DNA from: JBMFVE01 sp049966155
Lineage (GTDB): Bacteria > Bacteroidota > Ignavibacteria > Kryptoniales > JAKASW01
Assembly: GCA_049966155.1 (NCBI GenBank)
Contig: JBMFVE010000001.1
Coordinates: 496,001-560,000, forward strand
Length of the DNA stretch: 64,000 nucleotides
Reading direction: 5' to 3'
In this document: piece by piece, positions 9,005 to 17,825 of the stretch
Layout: each line of letters opens with the position of its first letter
How positions within the stretch are numbered: the first letter of the stretch is position 1
Program-made: the position numbers and the translations under genes
Notes under the pieces: model-generated
Database searches by the model: none
What the model was told of the DNA's origin: nothing
What the model saw: only the letters and a program-made list of their open reading frames with translations

Positions 9005-9703
9005 CTATTGCTTCTCGGCGAAAACATATTCTGCAAATCCCAACATATCCCAAAAGACTGAACCTGTGACATAGCCAAGTTTGATCTTGGAAGAAGCCAT
9101 CAACAGCGGCAACAGTACTATCCGAACCCAGTCCCGACGAGTGCCTGCTGACAGGATCTTAAAACCCTTTTCCAAAAGGAGCGATTCAATTTCATCTAAC
9201 GTGTAGATCCTGCAATGCGTCGGATCATCATAGAAGTTGAGGCCTCCTTTCATACTGGGAAATTTCGTGCTCCTCGCGGATGGATACTCTATATATATCA
9301 CGCCTCCCCTCTTCAACTTGGTCACAAGGCACTCAATTACAGCGTCACCATTCTGCAGATGCTCAATTATGTGTGACATCATTATCACATCGAAAAAATC
9401 GTCAGATATCAAATCGAATTCTAACCTTGTCAAGTCTAACTCATAGAACGCTTCCATCAGGTTGAAGTCATTATCGTTATTATCATAGTCCCTGGTTCGG
9501 TCTATTCCGTAGTACCTGCAAAGAGGAAACCATTGCTTCGTCAGTGACGCAGAATGATTCCCAGCTCCCACATCGAGAAAATTAAACTGTCAGTCACGGT
9601 ACCTCTTGACAAGTGGCTTGAACTTCGTAGGGAGCAGCTTCAGCATAACCTCGACGCTTTGATCTAGACCTGATTTGTAAATGGCTTTGTGTGGAAAAAG
9701 TAT
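9005..9703 (-). pseudogene. SAM-dependent methyltransferase broken by an in-frame TGA
   Basis: From 9571 down to 9005 the frame encodes a methyltransferase. It has a motif I-like VGAGNHSASLTK, YYGIDRTRDYD, FFDVIMMSHIIEHLQNGD and LKRGGVIYIEYPS, with a normal C-terminus ending in FAEKQ. The only start for this part is a GTG inside motif I, which would remove the N-terminal helix and the first half of the SAM site. Upstream, the same frame continues as coding sequence (KAIYKSGLDQSVEVMLKLLP and KFKPLVKRYRD) up to about 9703, interrupted only by a TGA at 9590-9592. TGA serves as a normal stop elsewhere in the window. A nonsense mutation is therefore the simplest reading; a sequencing error cannot be excluded. 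Confidence 0.7.
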
Positions 9704-9728
9704 AGATCATCTTTAACTCATTGTCAAG

Positions 9729-9917
9729 TCATGTTTGATGTAAGCGCGCTCTTAACGGTTGCTTTTGATATGCGATCTTAGCGAAGTCCGGCAAACCGCT
9801 GATACGATGGTACACAATCAGGTTCTCTCCATGTGTCTTGATGAAGGCAATAGCAAGAAAAATTTTCGTCTTGCCTTCTCGATCATATCCAGCTTCCTTA
9901 AACAACTGCAGTTTCAT
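9729..9917 (-). CDS. Small hypothetical ORF in the island
   Basis: A 62-residue ORF with an acceptable AGGGGAA site before its ATG. The product (KLQLFKEAGYDREGKTKIFL at its start) is basic and shows no domain I recognise. It sits between the methyltransferase pseudogene and the right-hand direct repeat, so it may be another gene fragment. Support is weak. Confidence 0.25.
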   Translation of the reverse strand: MKLQLFKEAGYDREGKTKIFLAIAFIKTHGENLIVYHRISGLPDFAKIAYQKQPLRARLHQT

Positions 9918-9975
9918 TTTTCCCCTAACTTACAAACATACCGCGACTTTATCAGGCGTAAAATGCTACGACTAT

Positions 9976-9990
9976 AGGGGTACCGCACCT
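9976..9990. repeat. 15-bp direct repeat, right copy
   Basis: Second copy of AGGGGTACCGCACCT, in the same orientation as 7745-7759 and 2231 bases away. It marks the right edge of the accessory island, next to the terminator of the T9SS protein gene. Confidence 0.7.
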
Positions 9991-9997
9991 AAATGAC

Positions 9998-10033
9998 AAA
10001 GGGCAGGTTTGCTCTCTGGCAGGCCTGCCCTTC
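9998..10033 (-). terminator. Probable terminator hairpin after the T9SS protein gene
   Basis: AAGGGCAGG and CCTGCCCTT form a 9-bp perfect stem around a 15-nt loop about 25 bases after the minus-strand stop at 10058. The T tract is short, so the strength is uncertain. Confidence 0.55.
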
Positions 10034-10057
10034 GTTTTGGGGTCAAGTGGGACTATT

Positions 10058-12424
10058 TTACTTTAAGAGCAACATTTTCCTGGTAGCTGTGAAGTCAGGA
10101 GTCGATAAACGATAGAAATATACTCCCGTTGGCAGCAATGAACCGCTGCTATTTCGCGCGTCGAAAGTCACTATGTGTGTGCCCGCGTTCAATGTGCCAT
10201 TCACAAGTGTGGCTACCTTCTCACCAAGTATGTTGTAAATGTCTATGGTAACACGTTCTGTTTGTGGAATGCTGAAGACAATTTGAGTCGTCGGGTTAAA
10301 CGGGTTGGGGTAGTTTTGCTCAAGCGAGTATGAAGTTGGCTGAATTGGCTTCTCATTTACGGCAGTTGGTACAGGGTTCGCCGTAATATAGGCAGTCGAT
10401 GGCTGAGGATTGCCGGATGCATCGTACGTTGGGCTCGCTGAAGATGACGTTGAAGTATAACCGACTATGTCAGCCGAAACCGTATAACTTCCAGGAGCAA
10501 TACCATTAATTGTATAGCTTCCATCTGTGCCTGTGATTCCATAACCAACTATAGTTCCGTTAGCATCGGTGGCATAGACCAGACCTCCGCTTACACCGAC
10601 TGTAGCAGCACTTTTCATAATTCCAAACGCTGAGGATGAGGTACTGGTCACTGAGCCAGTGATGTAAGTATAACCAGCGTAGCTGCTATTGGATGGCATT
10701 ACGTAAATGTTGGCACCAGCGATTGAATTGCCATTAATATTGATTAAACTTGCATTCTGCCATTTTGTAGTAAAACCAGCTGTACTGTAAAACGATGGGA
10801 TGTAACTCCCCAGCGGGATTGCCAGTACGCGGTAGCTCCCGGGAGGAAGGTCTTTCAATACGTAAGCACCTGATGAATCTGTGTCAGAGAAGTATACATT
10901 TGCAACCTGGAATTTGAGTGTATCCGAGGCTGTTTTTTCTCTAAATGCTACCAAACGGGCTTGCACACCGCTGCTGGTTACAGAATCAACAACGCTTCCA
11001 CTAATCTGGCCCAGTACTACCGGGGGTATAGGTGTAAGTACAAAATTAATACCTGTTATGTTGCTGTCTAATTTGATTACATCAGCAGAAAGGAAATTGT
11101 CTTTCTGGTTATAAAATACCCTGAAGTAACCTTTGTCCAGCACAAATGCTATATAGATACCCTGGGGGATCTTAAGGCTGTAATTCCCGTTAACATCAGT
11201 AGTGGTTTTAAACACAAAAGCAGAATTATTGCCATCTATTCTGAAGTCCTGCATCCCGCTTTGCATCGACATTGCAGACATTTGGTGCTGTTCCTGGAAC
11301 ATTTCCCTGTAGTCTTCGCCATTAATAGACTCCTGGTTTTCGTCGCGTTCAGAATTATAGCTGAATTCTGCCCTTACGAAAATCACAGAAGCACCTTGCA
11401 ATGGCGCCTTTGACGTATCTGTAACAACACCGGTGACAGTGAATTGGGGCAATAAATGGAATCTGTTCTGCAGTTTAAAATTGACAGCCACGGTATCTGT
11501 ACTGGACACAACAACGGCTTTTGCATCCTTAAGATGGGTGGCGCCGTCATACCATTGAGGTAAGTAATCCGGCCTCAAAGGGATTGCCCGAATATAATAC
11601 GATCCTGAATCTACATGAAGAATCGTATATGAGCCGGCGCTGTCAGATACCGCTTTATAATCAAAATGATCATCAACATCTCGCTGGTAAAGCTTTACCA
11701 TGACATGCGGAATTGGGACTCCATTTGTGTCGGTCACAATCCCTTTCACAACACCGTCACCTGCACCAACTCTAACCCAGAATTCCTGCTTGGCCTTTCC
11801 ACCTTTGTTGGAAATCGCTTTAACCTCAACCTCTCTCCAACCTCTCGACGTTGGCGTCCATGTTATAAGTCCAGTGGAGTCAATTTTCATATTACCTGGG
11901 TGGTCATCAAGGCTGTAGTAGATTTTAGCTGTTGAATCGGAAGAGACAGCCACAACCTGATAAGTGTACTGAACCCCGACCTGTGCACTGTGTGGGGGTT
12001 GGGAAACAATCCTTACCCTGTCGTGGCCAAACCAGACAGGATTGAAGTAGACCCTGGCAATTGTACTGCTTAAGTGAACATGCCTTCCACCTGTTGTGTC
12101 AAAAGCCACAACCTGGTAAAAAACCAAATTACCGGGCACAAGTGTAGCCGAAGTGTCTTCATATTCATTTGCTCTGGTCGTATCCAATATTTTCAAAGTG
12201 GGCAGGGATGTATCATTAACCGCCATTGATATTTGCGCCCGATAGATGACATAATAACTAACGTTAAACTGTGAGGGCTCCCCCCAGGAAAGTTCAATCT
12301 TTCCACCATCACTTAGTTTCGCATTCAACTCAAACCCCATCATCATTTGCGCATGTGAGGTTGAGTATAGCATCAGTAGGCCGACTATGCTTACTACCGA
12401 TAACGTTGAAATTCTTTTTAACAT
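10058..12424 (-). CDS. Secreted multi-domain protein with carboxypeptidase-regulatory-like repeats and a T9SS sorting domain
   Basis: A 788-residue exported protein. The chosen ATG has a GGAGG site; an ATG four codons upstream does not. A signal peptide (LSVVSIVGLLMLYSTSHAQ) leads. Then come a fibronectin-III-like segment (about 30-125), an Ig-like/He_PIG segment ending in GLITWTPTSRG (about 135-215), and carboxypeptidase-regulatory-like beta domains. The last group begins with GVVKGIVTDTNGVPIPH, FTVTGVVTDTSKAPL, QISGSVVDSVTSS and YITGSVTSTSSS. The final 80 residues are a T9SS type A sorting domain (EQNYPNPFNPTTQI, then TGVYFYRLST). It is thus predicted to cross the outer membrane and stay on or leave the surface. 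No enzyme domain is seen; an adhesive or structural role is inferred. A sigma-54-like site lies just upstream. Confidence 0.85.
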   Translation of the reverse strand: MLKRISTLSVVSIVGLLMLYSTSHAQMMMGFELNAKLSDGGKIELSWGEPSQFNVSYYVIYRAQISMAVNDTSLPTLKILDTTRANEYEDTSATLVPGNLVFYQVVAFDTTGGRHVHLSSTIARVYFNPVWFGHDRVRIVSQPPHSAQVGVQYTYQVVAVSSDSTAKIYYSLDDHPGNMKIDSTGLITWTPTSRGWREVEVKAISNKGGKAKQEFWVRVGAGDGVVKGIVTDTNGVPIPHVMVKLYQRDVDDHFDYKAVSDSAGSYTILHVDSGSYYIRAIPLRPDYLPQWYDGATHLKDAKAVVVSSTDTVAVNFKLQNRFHLLPQFTVTGVVTDTSKAPLQGASVIFVRAEFSYNSERDENQESINGEDYREMFQEQHQMSAMSMQSGMQDFRIDGNNSAFVFKTTTDVNGNYSLKIPQGIYIAFVLDKGYFRVFYNQKDNFLSADVIKLDSNITGINFVLTPIPPVVLGQISGSVVDSVTSSGVQARLVAFREKTASDTLKFQVANVYFSDTDSSGAYVLKDLPPGSYRVLAIPLGSYIPSFYSTAGFTTKWQNASLININGNSIAGANIYVMPSNSSYAGYTYITGSVTSTSSSAFGIMKSAATVGVSGGLVYATDANGTIVGYGITGTDGSYTINGIAPGSYTVSADIVGYTSTSSSASPTYDASGNPQPSTAYITANPVPTAVNEKPIQPTSYSLEQNYPNPFNPTTQIVFSIPQTERVTIDIYNILGEKVATLVNGTLNAGTHIVTFDARNSSGSLLPTGVYFYRLSTPDFTATRKMLLLK

Positions 12425-12452
12425 ATAATCCTCCAATTTTTAAGCAAGATGC

Positions 12453-12469
12453 TTCAATCTGCGTGCCAA
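12453..12469 (-). promoter_or_regulatory. Sigma-54-like promoter before the T9SS protein gene
   Basis: Read on the minus strand: TTGGCACG, CAGA, TTGAA. The -24 element is perfect and the spacing is right. The -12 element reads TTGA instead of TTGC and one flanking purine differs, so this is a near-consensus site. It lies about 30 bases before the ATG. It resembles the full-consensus site at 14756-14771 in the same locus. Confidence 0.5.
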
Positions 12470-12627
12470 TTTCGTCCTCCATAGTTCAGAGCAATTTGAG
12501 GGATCTCTTCTCGTACAATATGCAGAAACTGCATACCCACAGGCATGACCTGCGAACTTATAGCGCTTAAATTTGAGCAGAATATTAAATAGCCAAAGGA
12601 AAGCTATCCGGTTTTCCTTTTATAAAT

Positions 12628-13425
12628 CTAAAAATGAATCGATGCCTTTATACCTGATAAATTTCCTTTTCTTTCGTAAGATAAGCTGACATTTGGGGGA
12701 AGTTTTAAAAAAGAATCAATTTCGGAATAAACATAAACAACTATAAATGCCGCTACTGAATAGTACTCAGCCTTGTAGTATATATCGTAAGTTCTATATC
12801 TTGAAACTGCATCCTGAGGGTTATCTGCAGAAATATAAGATGATCTGGCTTCCCTCCTCAAAATGTCAAAGGCAACTGATGAAGCTACAGCCGCCAGTCC
12901 TAAACCAAGTAGCAAGTAACCTTTTTTATTTCTTCCCTGATGAATTTGTTCGAGGCCGGGGAATAAGATTGTGCGATAGGTCACTGACTCAGCCGAAACA
13001 GCTGTTTGTGATGTCAGGTGGTTGGGGTGCTCATTAAATTTTGCTGCCTTTTGAGCTTCAAACTTTGTGCGCGCTTCTTGAAAAACAGTGAGTATTTTCG
13101 GAGAGGTAAGTACAGGATCCAGATTCATTGTCGAATCAATTTCAAGTGCCGATATGAAATGGTCGACCGCAGCATCGTTCTTACCCTGGGCAACAAGGGC
13201 AAACGCAATGTATTTTTGCAGTTGAACTTTTACCGGGTCAGAAGAGGGATTTGTATCCAAAAACCTTCGTGCTTCAATTTCTGCCGTCAGATAAGAGCCA
13301 CCGTCATACAAATTCTTGATCTTAACCAAAATTGAATCTGCCCCGGAAGTTTGCTGGGCCGTCGTCGAAGGTATCGGAAAGAGAAAACATAAGACAAGCA
13401 GGGGAAAAAGCCTGTTTGGCCTCAT
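12628..13425 (-). CDS. Exported DUF5683-like protein with TPR-like N-terminal region
   Basis: A 265-residue protein with a signal peptide (LFPLLVLCFLFPIPSTTAQ). An alpha-helical TPR-like stretch covers about residues 30-120. The C-terminal half has ILFPGLEQIHQGRNKKGYLLLGLGLAAVASSV and a second hydrophobic segment (YSVAAFIVVYVYSEIDSF), giving two likely membrane helices, like DUF5683 proteins. Function unknown. Its ATG overlaps the stop of the kelch gene by 4 bases (ATGA), so the two are co-translated. Confidence 0.65.
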   Translation of the reverse strand: MRPNRLFPLLVLCFLFPIPSTTAQQTSGADSILVKIKNLYDGGSYLTAEIEARRFLDTNPSSDPVKVQLQKYIAFALVAQGKNDAAVDHFISALEIDSTMNLDPVLTSPKILTVFQEARTKFEAQKAAKFNEHPNHLTSQTAVSAESVTYRTILFPGLEQIHQGRNKKGYLLLGLGLAAVASSVAFDILRREARSSYISADNPQDAVSRYRTYDIYYKAEYYSVAAFIVVYVYSEIDSFLKLPPNVSLSYERKGNLSGIKASIHF

Positions 13426-14729
13426 TTTAAAAGGACCATTCTCCGAACAATTCGTGTCCCATTTGATTGTATTTCATAAAAATACGTCCCACTCGGAAGC
13501 ATATTACCATTAAAGTTAATCGAATGGTGGCCACCTTGCAAATAACCGTTTATTAAATTAGCTATTTTTTGACCCAGTATATTATAAACGGCAATTTCAA
13601 CCGATGCTCCTGGTGAAGGCACATCAAAGTCTATTCGGGTAGACGGGTTAAATGGGTTTGGATAATTTTGATAGAGCTGGAACCCTTCAGGCAACGTGTT
13701 ATCCTTAAGCTCTTTGACAGGGGTTATCGTCAGAGAGCTGACGTAAGGCACAGGAAGGGTGCCGCTGCGAAACGACGAAGAAATTCCACCAAACAAATAA
13801 ATCTGATTCTCCATACCCTTTTCTGCAATAGCACCCAGCCGGGGCCTGTCTAGAATAACGTTTCGAAGATCGGAGTCTGATTCTTCACCATCTACCGTTA
13901 AATTAAGAAATTCCACATCCTGGCGTTCAGAATAATCCGAGGACAATCCAGAAATGATGAATACTGAATCGCCGTCACGTACAGTTGAAAAAAATATCCG
14001 TGGATGTGCAACAGTGACTTTGACTACAACGCTCCCCCTGTTTGGATCGTATTTTTCGACTATGTTAAGCGGTCCATAGGTTGTTATTCCGTTGAAAATA
14101 TAAATTCCAGATTTTGTCCCCACAGATTTATGAAACGCGCGTTCAACATTTAAACTGGCTTTCTTTTCCCATTGAGGGCGCTGAGGATTGTAAGACTCCA
14201 CTTCTGATAAAAGTGAGTTCATACCTCCCTGGGCACCGCCCAGTACAAAGATTTGGTCCTCCCAGACTACAGCGGAAGCCCCATAACGTGCCAGAAGCAT
14301 TGGCGCGGTATAGTGCCAGCTATTTGTACTTTTGTCGTATACTTCGACAGTTTTAAGTGCTTCTCCGTCTGGACCCAGTCCTCCTATTACATATATGGAA
14401 TCGTCCACCACAACCGCATCAGCAAATATCCTTGGAGTAAGTAATGGGGCAATAGTTGTATCCCATTTCATTGTTTGAAAATCAAAAGCGTCTACGATCG
14501 CTGTGGGCTTCAATTGACGAACATATTGCATTCCCTGCTGCAAATTTTGCACACCTCCGTTGGTTCCCCCAATAAAGTAAGCTCTGTTGTCAATCCGCAC
14601 TGCACACATTCCAAAACGTGGTCTGGGCATGTCAGGTACCACGGAGGTTTGCGAAAACGCATTATTCGATAGAAAAACATATGCAAGGCCGATAACCACG
14701 GTGAGATATTTTCTAACGCTCTTTCTCAA
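13422..14729 (-). CDS. Secreted kelch-repeat protein with a T9SS sorting domain
   Basis: A 435-residue protein with a signal peptide (VVIGLAYVFLSNNAFSQ). About five or six kelch-type blades follow (AYFIGGTNGG, SIYVIGGLGPDGE, QIFVLGGAQGG, GIYIFNG, QIYLFGGISS), predicting a beta-propeller in residues about 30-330. The last 80 residues are a T9SS type A domain (YQNYPNPFNPSTRI, then SGTYFYEIQS). Propellers of this type usually bind proteins or glycans; no catalytic residues are evident. It is the first gene after the consensus sigma-54 promoter and is coupled to the DUF5683-like gene, so both are probably induced through the neighbouring activator. Confidence 0.85.
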   Translation of the reverse strand: MRKSVRKYLTVVIGLAYVFLSNNAFSQTSVVPDMPRPRFGMCAVRIDNRAYFIGGTNGGVQNLQQGMQYVRQLKPTAIVDAFDFQTMKWDTTIAPLLTPRIFADAVVVDDSIYVIGGLGPDGEALKTVEVYDKSTNSWHYTAPMLLARYGASAVVWEDQIFVLGGAQGGMNSLLSEVESYNPQRPQWEKKASLNVERAFHKSVGTKSGIYIFNGITTYGPLNIVEKYDPNRGSVVVKVTVAHPRIFFSTVRDGDSVFIISGLSSDYSERQDVEFLNLTVDGEESDSDLRNVILDRPRLGAIAEKGMENQIYLFGGISSSFRSGTLPVPYVSSLTITPVKELKDNTLPEGFQLYQNYPNPFNPSTRIDFDVPSPGASVEIAVYNILGQKIANLINGYLQGGHHSINFNGNMLPSGTYFYEIQSNGTRIVRRMVLLK

Positions 14730-14755
14730 TTTAAGCTACCTCTTTCAAAATAAGG

Positions 14756-14771
14756 TGCAATGACCGTGCCA
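14756..14771 (-). promoter_or_regulatory. Consensus sigma-54 (-24/-12) promoter
   Basis: Read on the minus strand: TTGGCACGG, TCA, TTGCA. This matches every defined position of YTGGCACGRNNNTTGCW; the leading T lies at 14772. It is in the 43-base gap between the kinase stop codon and the kelch ATG, pointing at the kelch gene about 27 bases away. A sigma-54-dependent activator is encoded just upstream in the same direction. Confidence 0.85.
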
Positions 14772-14772
14772 A

Positions 14773-16350
14773 TCATTTTTCCGCCTTTGAGATGAAGTTT
14801 ACAACGAGCTTCAGTGTATCCCCTTTAGCAACATTGACAGCTTTTATGACATCCCCGTAGGAGGGATTGTGAACCCTGATCCTCCTTATCCCGGCTGATA
14901 CAACGAGCGGAGAGCGTAGGGGTGTTGTATCCCGATATTGATCATCCACATAAACTTCTCCCCATGGCAGAGCATTTACAAAAATATATCCCGCATTGTC
15001 ATAAAAATTTGCGTCAACAGTGGTAAGAGATTTAGGCTCAACTAACACATTTTTTGTTATGGGCACAAATAGCGGATTTGAAAATGTGACGCTGTGACGA
15101 CCTGCGGGTATCTTAACTGTGCCTGCGATTGGAGTCGTCCCGGCGTATTCTTCATCAACATAAATTCTTGCCCATGGTATACACGCTATCGAAATATAAC
15201 CTGAATCTACAGGGTTTACAAAATTAACTGAAGAAACAGACGTGTCGATTTTCTGAACAGTGCTCGCTATTTCATTCTTTACGCTTTTAGACCCGACAAC
15301 ATGGGGAGATTGGATATTGCCGCTAACGACTGGTAGCGACTTATTCGGGTTCTTCACAATCGAGTCAACAGATGAAGTTTGCGTTCTGGAATTTGCGCTT
15401 TTCAATGTGATCACCTGATGTGAACGCTTGAACATCAAAAAGACAGCCAAGAGCAGTAAAAGGAATGTTACAAATGTCATAAAAATTATTGTATATGTCT
15501 TCTTCGTCATTGAGTTCGGGGTTACCCTCAATACACTCTCTTTTCCGAACTTGTTCAATGAATCGAGGAACTCCAGCGCCTCCTTTGCACTTTGAAATCT
15601 CATTTCGCGATCAGGGTTCATCAGCTTTGTAATAAAATTGAACATTCCTTCGGAACATTTCCCTTTGAGAAAATCTAGTTGACCGATTTCAAAATGCAGG
15701 ATTTTCCCAATGCATTCTGCGTACGAATTCGTTGCAAAGATCTTTTCACCTGTAAGAACTTCAATTAAAGTTACACCAAGCGAAAACAGGTCTGCTCTAC
15801 CATCTACCAGTTCTCCTCTGGCTTGCTCAGGTGACATGTATGCAGGAGTTCCTACAAGACTCCCTTCAACTGTGATAGCGGGAGTGTCAACCATAGTTGC
15901 AAGCCCAAAATCTGTAACTTTTATGGTCCCATTTGCATCTATCAGAATATTTGCTGGCTTTATGTCACGATGAACGACCCCATGCTGGTGCGCATAATCA
16001 AGGGCAGTTAGAACATTTTTCGCAATCTTCGTTGCAAATTCTTCGTCTTGCTTTGTCACTTCCGATAATAAGTCTGCCAGAGATTTCCCTTCGACAAACT
16101 CCATCACTATTGCAGGTGCACCATCTATTTCGGTCAAACTGTATATCTGCACTATATTCTCGCTTTTCAACATTGCGCATGCCCTTGCTTCACGTGTAAA
16201 ACGGAGGACAAGATCCTTGTTCCACAACAAATGTTTGTGCAGAATTTTCAGAAGGACAGTCCTGTCAAGTGCGGTCTGATGTGCTTTGAAAACCGAGGTT
16301 GTCGGGCTTTCGCTTATCTGCTCTATTATGATGAAGTTATCTTGGCTCAT
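14773..16350 (-). CDS. Transmembrane Ser/Thr protein kinase with two PEGA domains
   Basis: A 525-residue Hanks-type kinase. The kinase domain spans about residues 5-265, with the ATP lysine in VLLKIL (K35), HRDIKPAN (127-134), DFG (147-149), and GTPAYMSPEQ of the activation segment. The glycine-rich loop is unusual: at the expected place it reads ISESPTTSVFKA, with no glycine. One membrane helix is at 284-307. The outside part carries two PEGA domains (about 383-449 and 453-519; IPWARIYVDEE..GTTP and LPWGEVYVDDQ..TTP), as in surface-sensing kinases. The ATG overlaps the sigma-54 activator gene by 14 bases, so kinase and activator are made together. Confidence 0.92.
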   Translation of the reverse strand: MSQDNFIIIEQISESPTTSVFKAHQTALDRTVLLKILHKHLLWNKDLVLRFTREARACAMLKSENIVQIYSLTEIDGAPAIVMEFVEGKSLADLLSEVTKQDEEFATKIAKNVLTALDYAHQHGVVHRDIKPANILIDANGTIKVTDFGLATMVDTPAITVEGSLVGTPAYMSPEQARGELVDGRADLFSLGVTLIEVLTGEKIFATNSYAECIGKILHFEIGQLDFLKGKCSEGMFNFITKLMNPDREMRFQSAKEALEFLDSLNKFGKESVLRVTPNSMTKKTYTIIFMTFVTFLLLLLAVFLMFKRSHQVITLKSANSRTQTSSVDSIVKNPNKSLPVVSGNIQSPHVVGSKSVKNEIASTVQKIDTSVSSVNFVNPVDSGYISIACIPWARIYVDEEYAGTTPIAGTVKIPAGRHSVTFSNPLFVPITKNVLVEPKSLTTVDANFYDNAGYIFVNALPWGEVYVDDQYRDTTPLRSPLVVSAGIRRIRVHNPSYGDVIKAVNVAKGDTLKLVVNFISKAEK

Positions 16351-17818
16351 TACTCCACTCTTTAAGACGATATTGGAGCCATCTCAATGATACTCCTAGT
16401 CTCTCGGCTGTTTTTGTCTTATTTCCACCCATTTCTTTTAACGTTTTCTCAACCAGCTTCCTTTCAAACGCATCCAGCGTCAACCCACTCTCTATAAGTT
16501 CTTCTTCAGAAAAAGGTTGAAGTTGAATATCGTCACCCCTAATCTCATCAGATCGGGTTAACACAACTGCACGCTCAATCACATTTTGTAATTCACGAAC
16601 GTTTCCATACCACGGGTACTTTAGAAGAATCTCCATGGCAGAGGAGTCGATCCTTCTGATCCTCCTGCCATGAACTTCATTTGCCCTTTTCATAAAGTAT
16701 TCAGCCAAAAGCGGGATATCCTCTTTCCTTTCACGAAGAGGGGGAAGATGAATTTCGACAATATTTAAACGAAAATAGAGGTCTTCCCTGAATCTTCCAT
16801 TTTTAACCTCTTCTTTTAAATCCTTGTTTGTGGCAGCAATCAATCGGACATCTATTTTCTTTGTTTCAAGATCACCAACGCGTCTTATTTCTCTTTCCTG
16901 CAATACACGCAGGAGTTTTGCCTGAAGCGACTGTGAAAGATCAGCAACCTCATCAAGGAAAAGGGTACCTTTGTCTGCAAATTCAAAGAGCCCCTTTTTG
17001 TCTGCATTTGCCCCTGTGAAAGCCCCTTTTTTATAACCAAATAGCTCACTTTCCAGTAAAGTCTCTGGAATCGCAGAGCAATTAATCGCAATAAAAGCTT
17101 TACCCCCACGTCGCCCCTGGTTGTGAATTGCCCTGGCAATTAACTCCTTCCCCGTCCCGCTTTCACCTGTTATGAGCAGAGAAACATCTGTATCAATAAC
17201 CCGCTGAACAAGATCCAGGACGGACTTCCATGGCTTGCTTTTGCCAATTATTCCTGAAAATAAAGCAGAGCTCTCGACTTCATTTTTTAGCCTTGCATTC
17301 TCTGAGACTAGATTGTCATACCTGTTTGCATTTTCAACTGCAACTGCCGCAAGGTTTCCAAAAACAGATAAAAACCGGAGTGTTTCTTCAGTAAATTTAC
17401 CTCTAGACTTGGTGCTATCAAGATAAATAGCTCCTGTCGTTTTGTCCTGGAGCCGAAGCGGGACACAAATTATCGACAAAATTTTCTGATTTGCTATACT
17501 CCTTGAGGCCTCAAATCTCTCATCAGTCAGTGCATCAAATGTCAATATGGGTTGACCATCTGTCAGGGTGGATCTTATCACAGATGATGATGCCGCTAAC
17601 CTATCTGCCTTTGATTCTTCACCGAAATTCCTTGATACAACAACCTTGAATCCCGACTCATGCGTAGAATCCACAAGAACAATCAGTCCTCTTTCAGCGT
17701 CCAGGTGGTTCATCGCAATTTCAAGAACGTTCTCGAGAAGTTCAGATGGATTTAAAATTGAGTTAATCCTCTGCGTTATTTCGTATAGAACTGTGAAGTT
17801 GTCCTTTTGACCTTCCAT
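16337..17818 (-). CDS. Sigma-54-dependent transcriptional activator (GAF - AAA+ - Fis)
   Basis: A 493-residue enhancer-binding protein. An N-terminal GAF sensor (about 10-165) takes the place of a receiver. The AAA+ domain has Walker A GESGTGKE (218-225), the sigma-54 contact loop GAFTGA (265-270), LFLDEVADLS, and VRLIAATNKDL. A Fis-type helix-turn-helix ends the protein (NKTKTAERLGVSLRWLQYRLK). Start at 17818: only 7 bases follow the stop of the upstream gene, with an AGGT site. A Met 24 codons upstream would lie inside that gene. With no receiver domain, control by a GAF ligand or by the adjacent kinase is likely (inference). Confidence 0.93.
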   Translation of the reverse strand: MEGQKDNFTVLYEITQRINSILNPSELLENVLEIAMNHLDAERGLIVLVDSTHESGFKVVVSRNFGEESKADRLAASSSVIRSTLTDGQPILTFDALTDERFEASRSIANQKILSIICVPLRLQDKTTGAIYLDSTKSRGKFTEETLRFLSVFGNLAAVAVENANRYDNLVSENARLKNEVESSALFSGIIGKSKPWKSVLDLVQRVIDTDVSLLITGESGTGKELIARAIHNQGRRGGKAFIAINCSAIPETLLESELFGYKKGAFTGANADKKGLFEFADKGTLFLDEVADLSQSLQAKLLRVLQEREIRRVGDLETKKIDVRLIAATNKDLKEEVKNGRFREDLYFRLNIVEIHLPPLRERKEDIPLLAEYFMKRANEVHGRRIRRIDSSAMEILLKYPWYGNVRELQNVIERAVVLTRSDEIRGDDIQLQPFSEEELIESGLTLDAFERKLVEKTLKEMGGNKTKTAERLGVSLRWLQYRLKEWSNEPR

Positions 17819-17825
17819 AGCTAAC

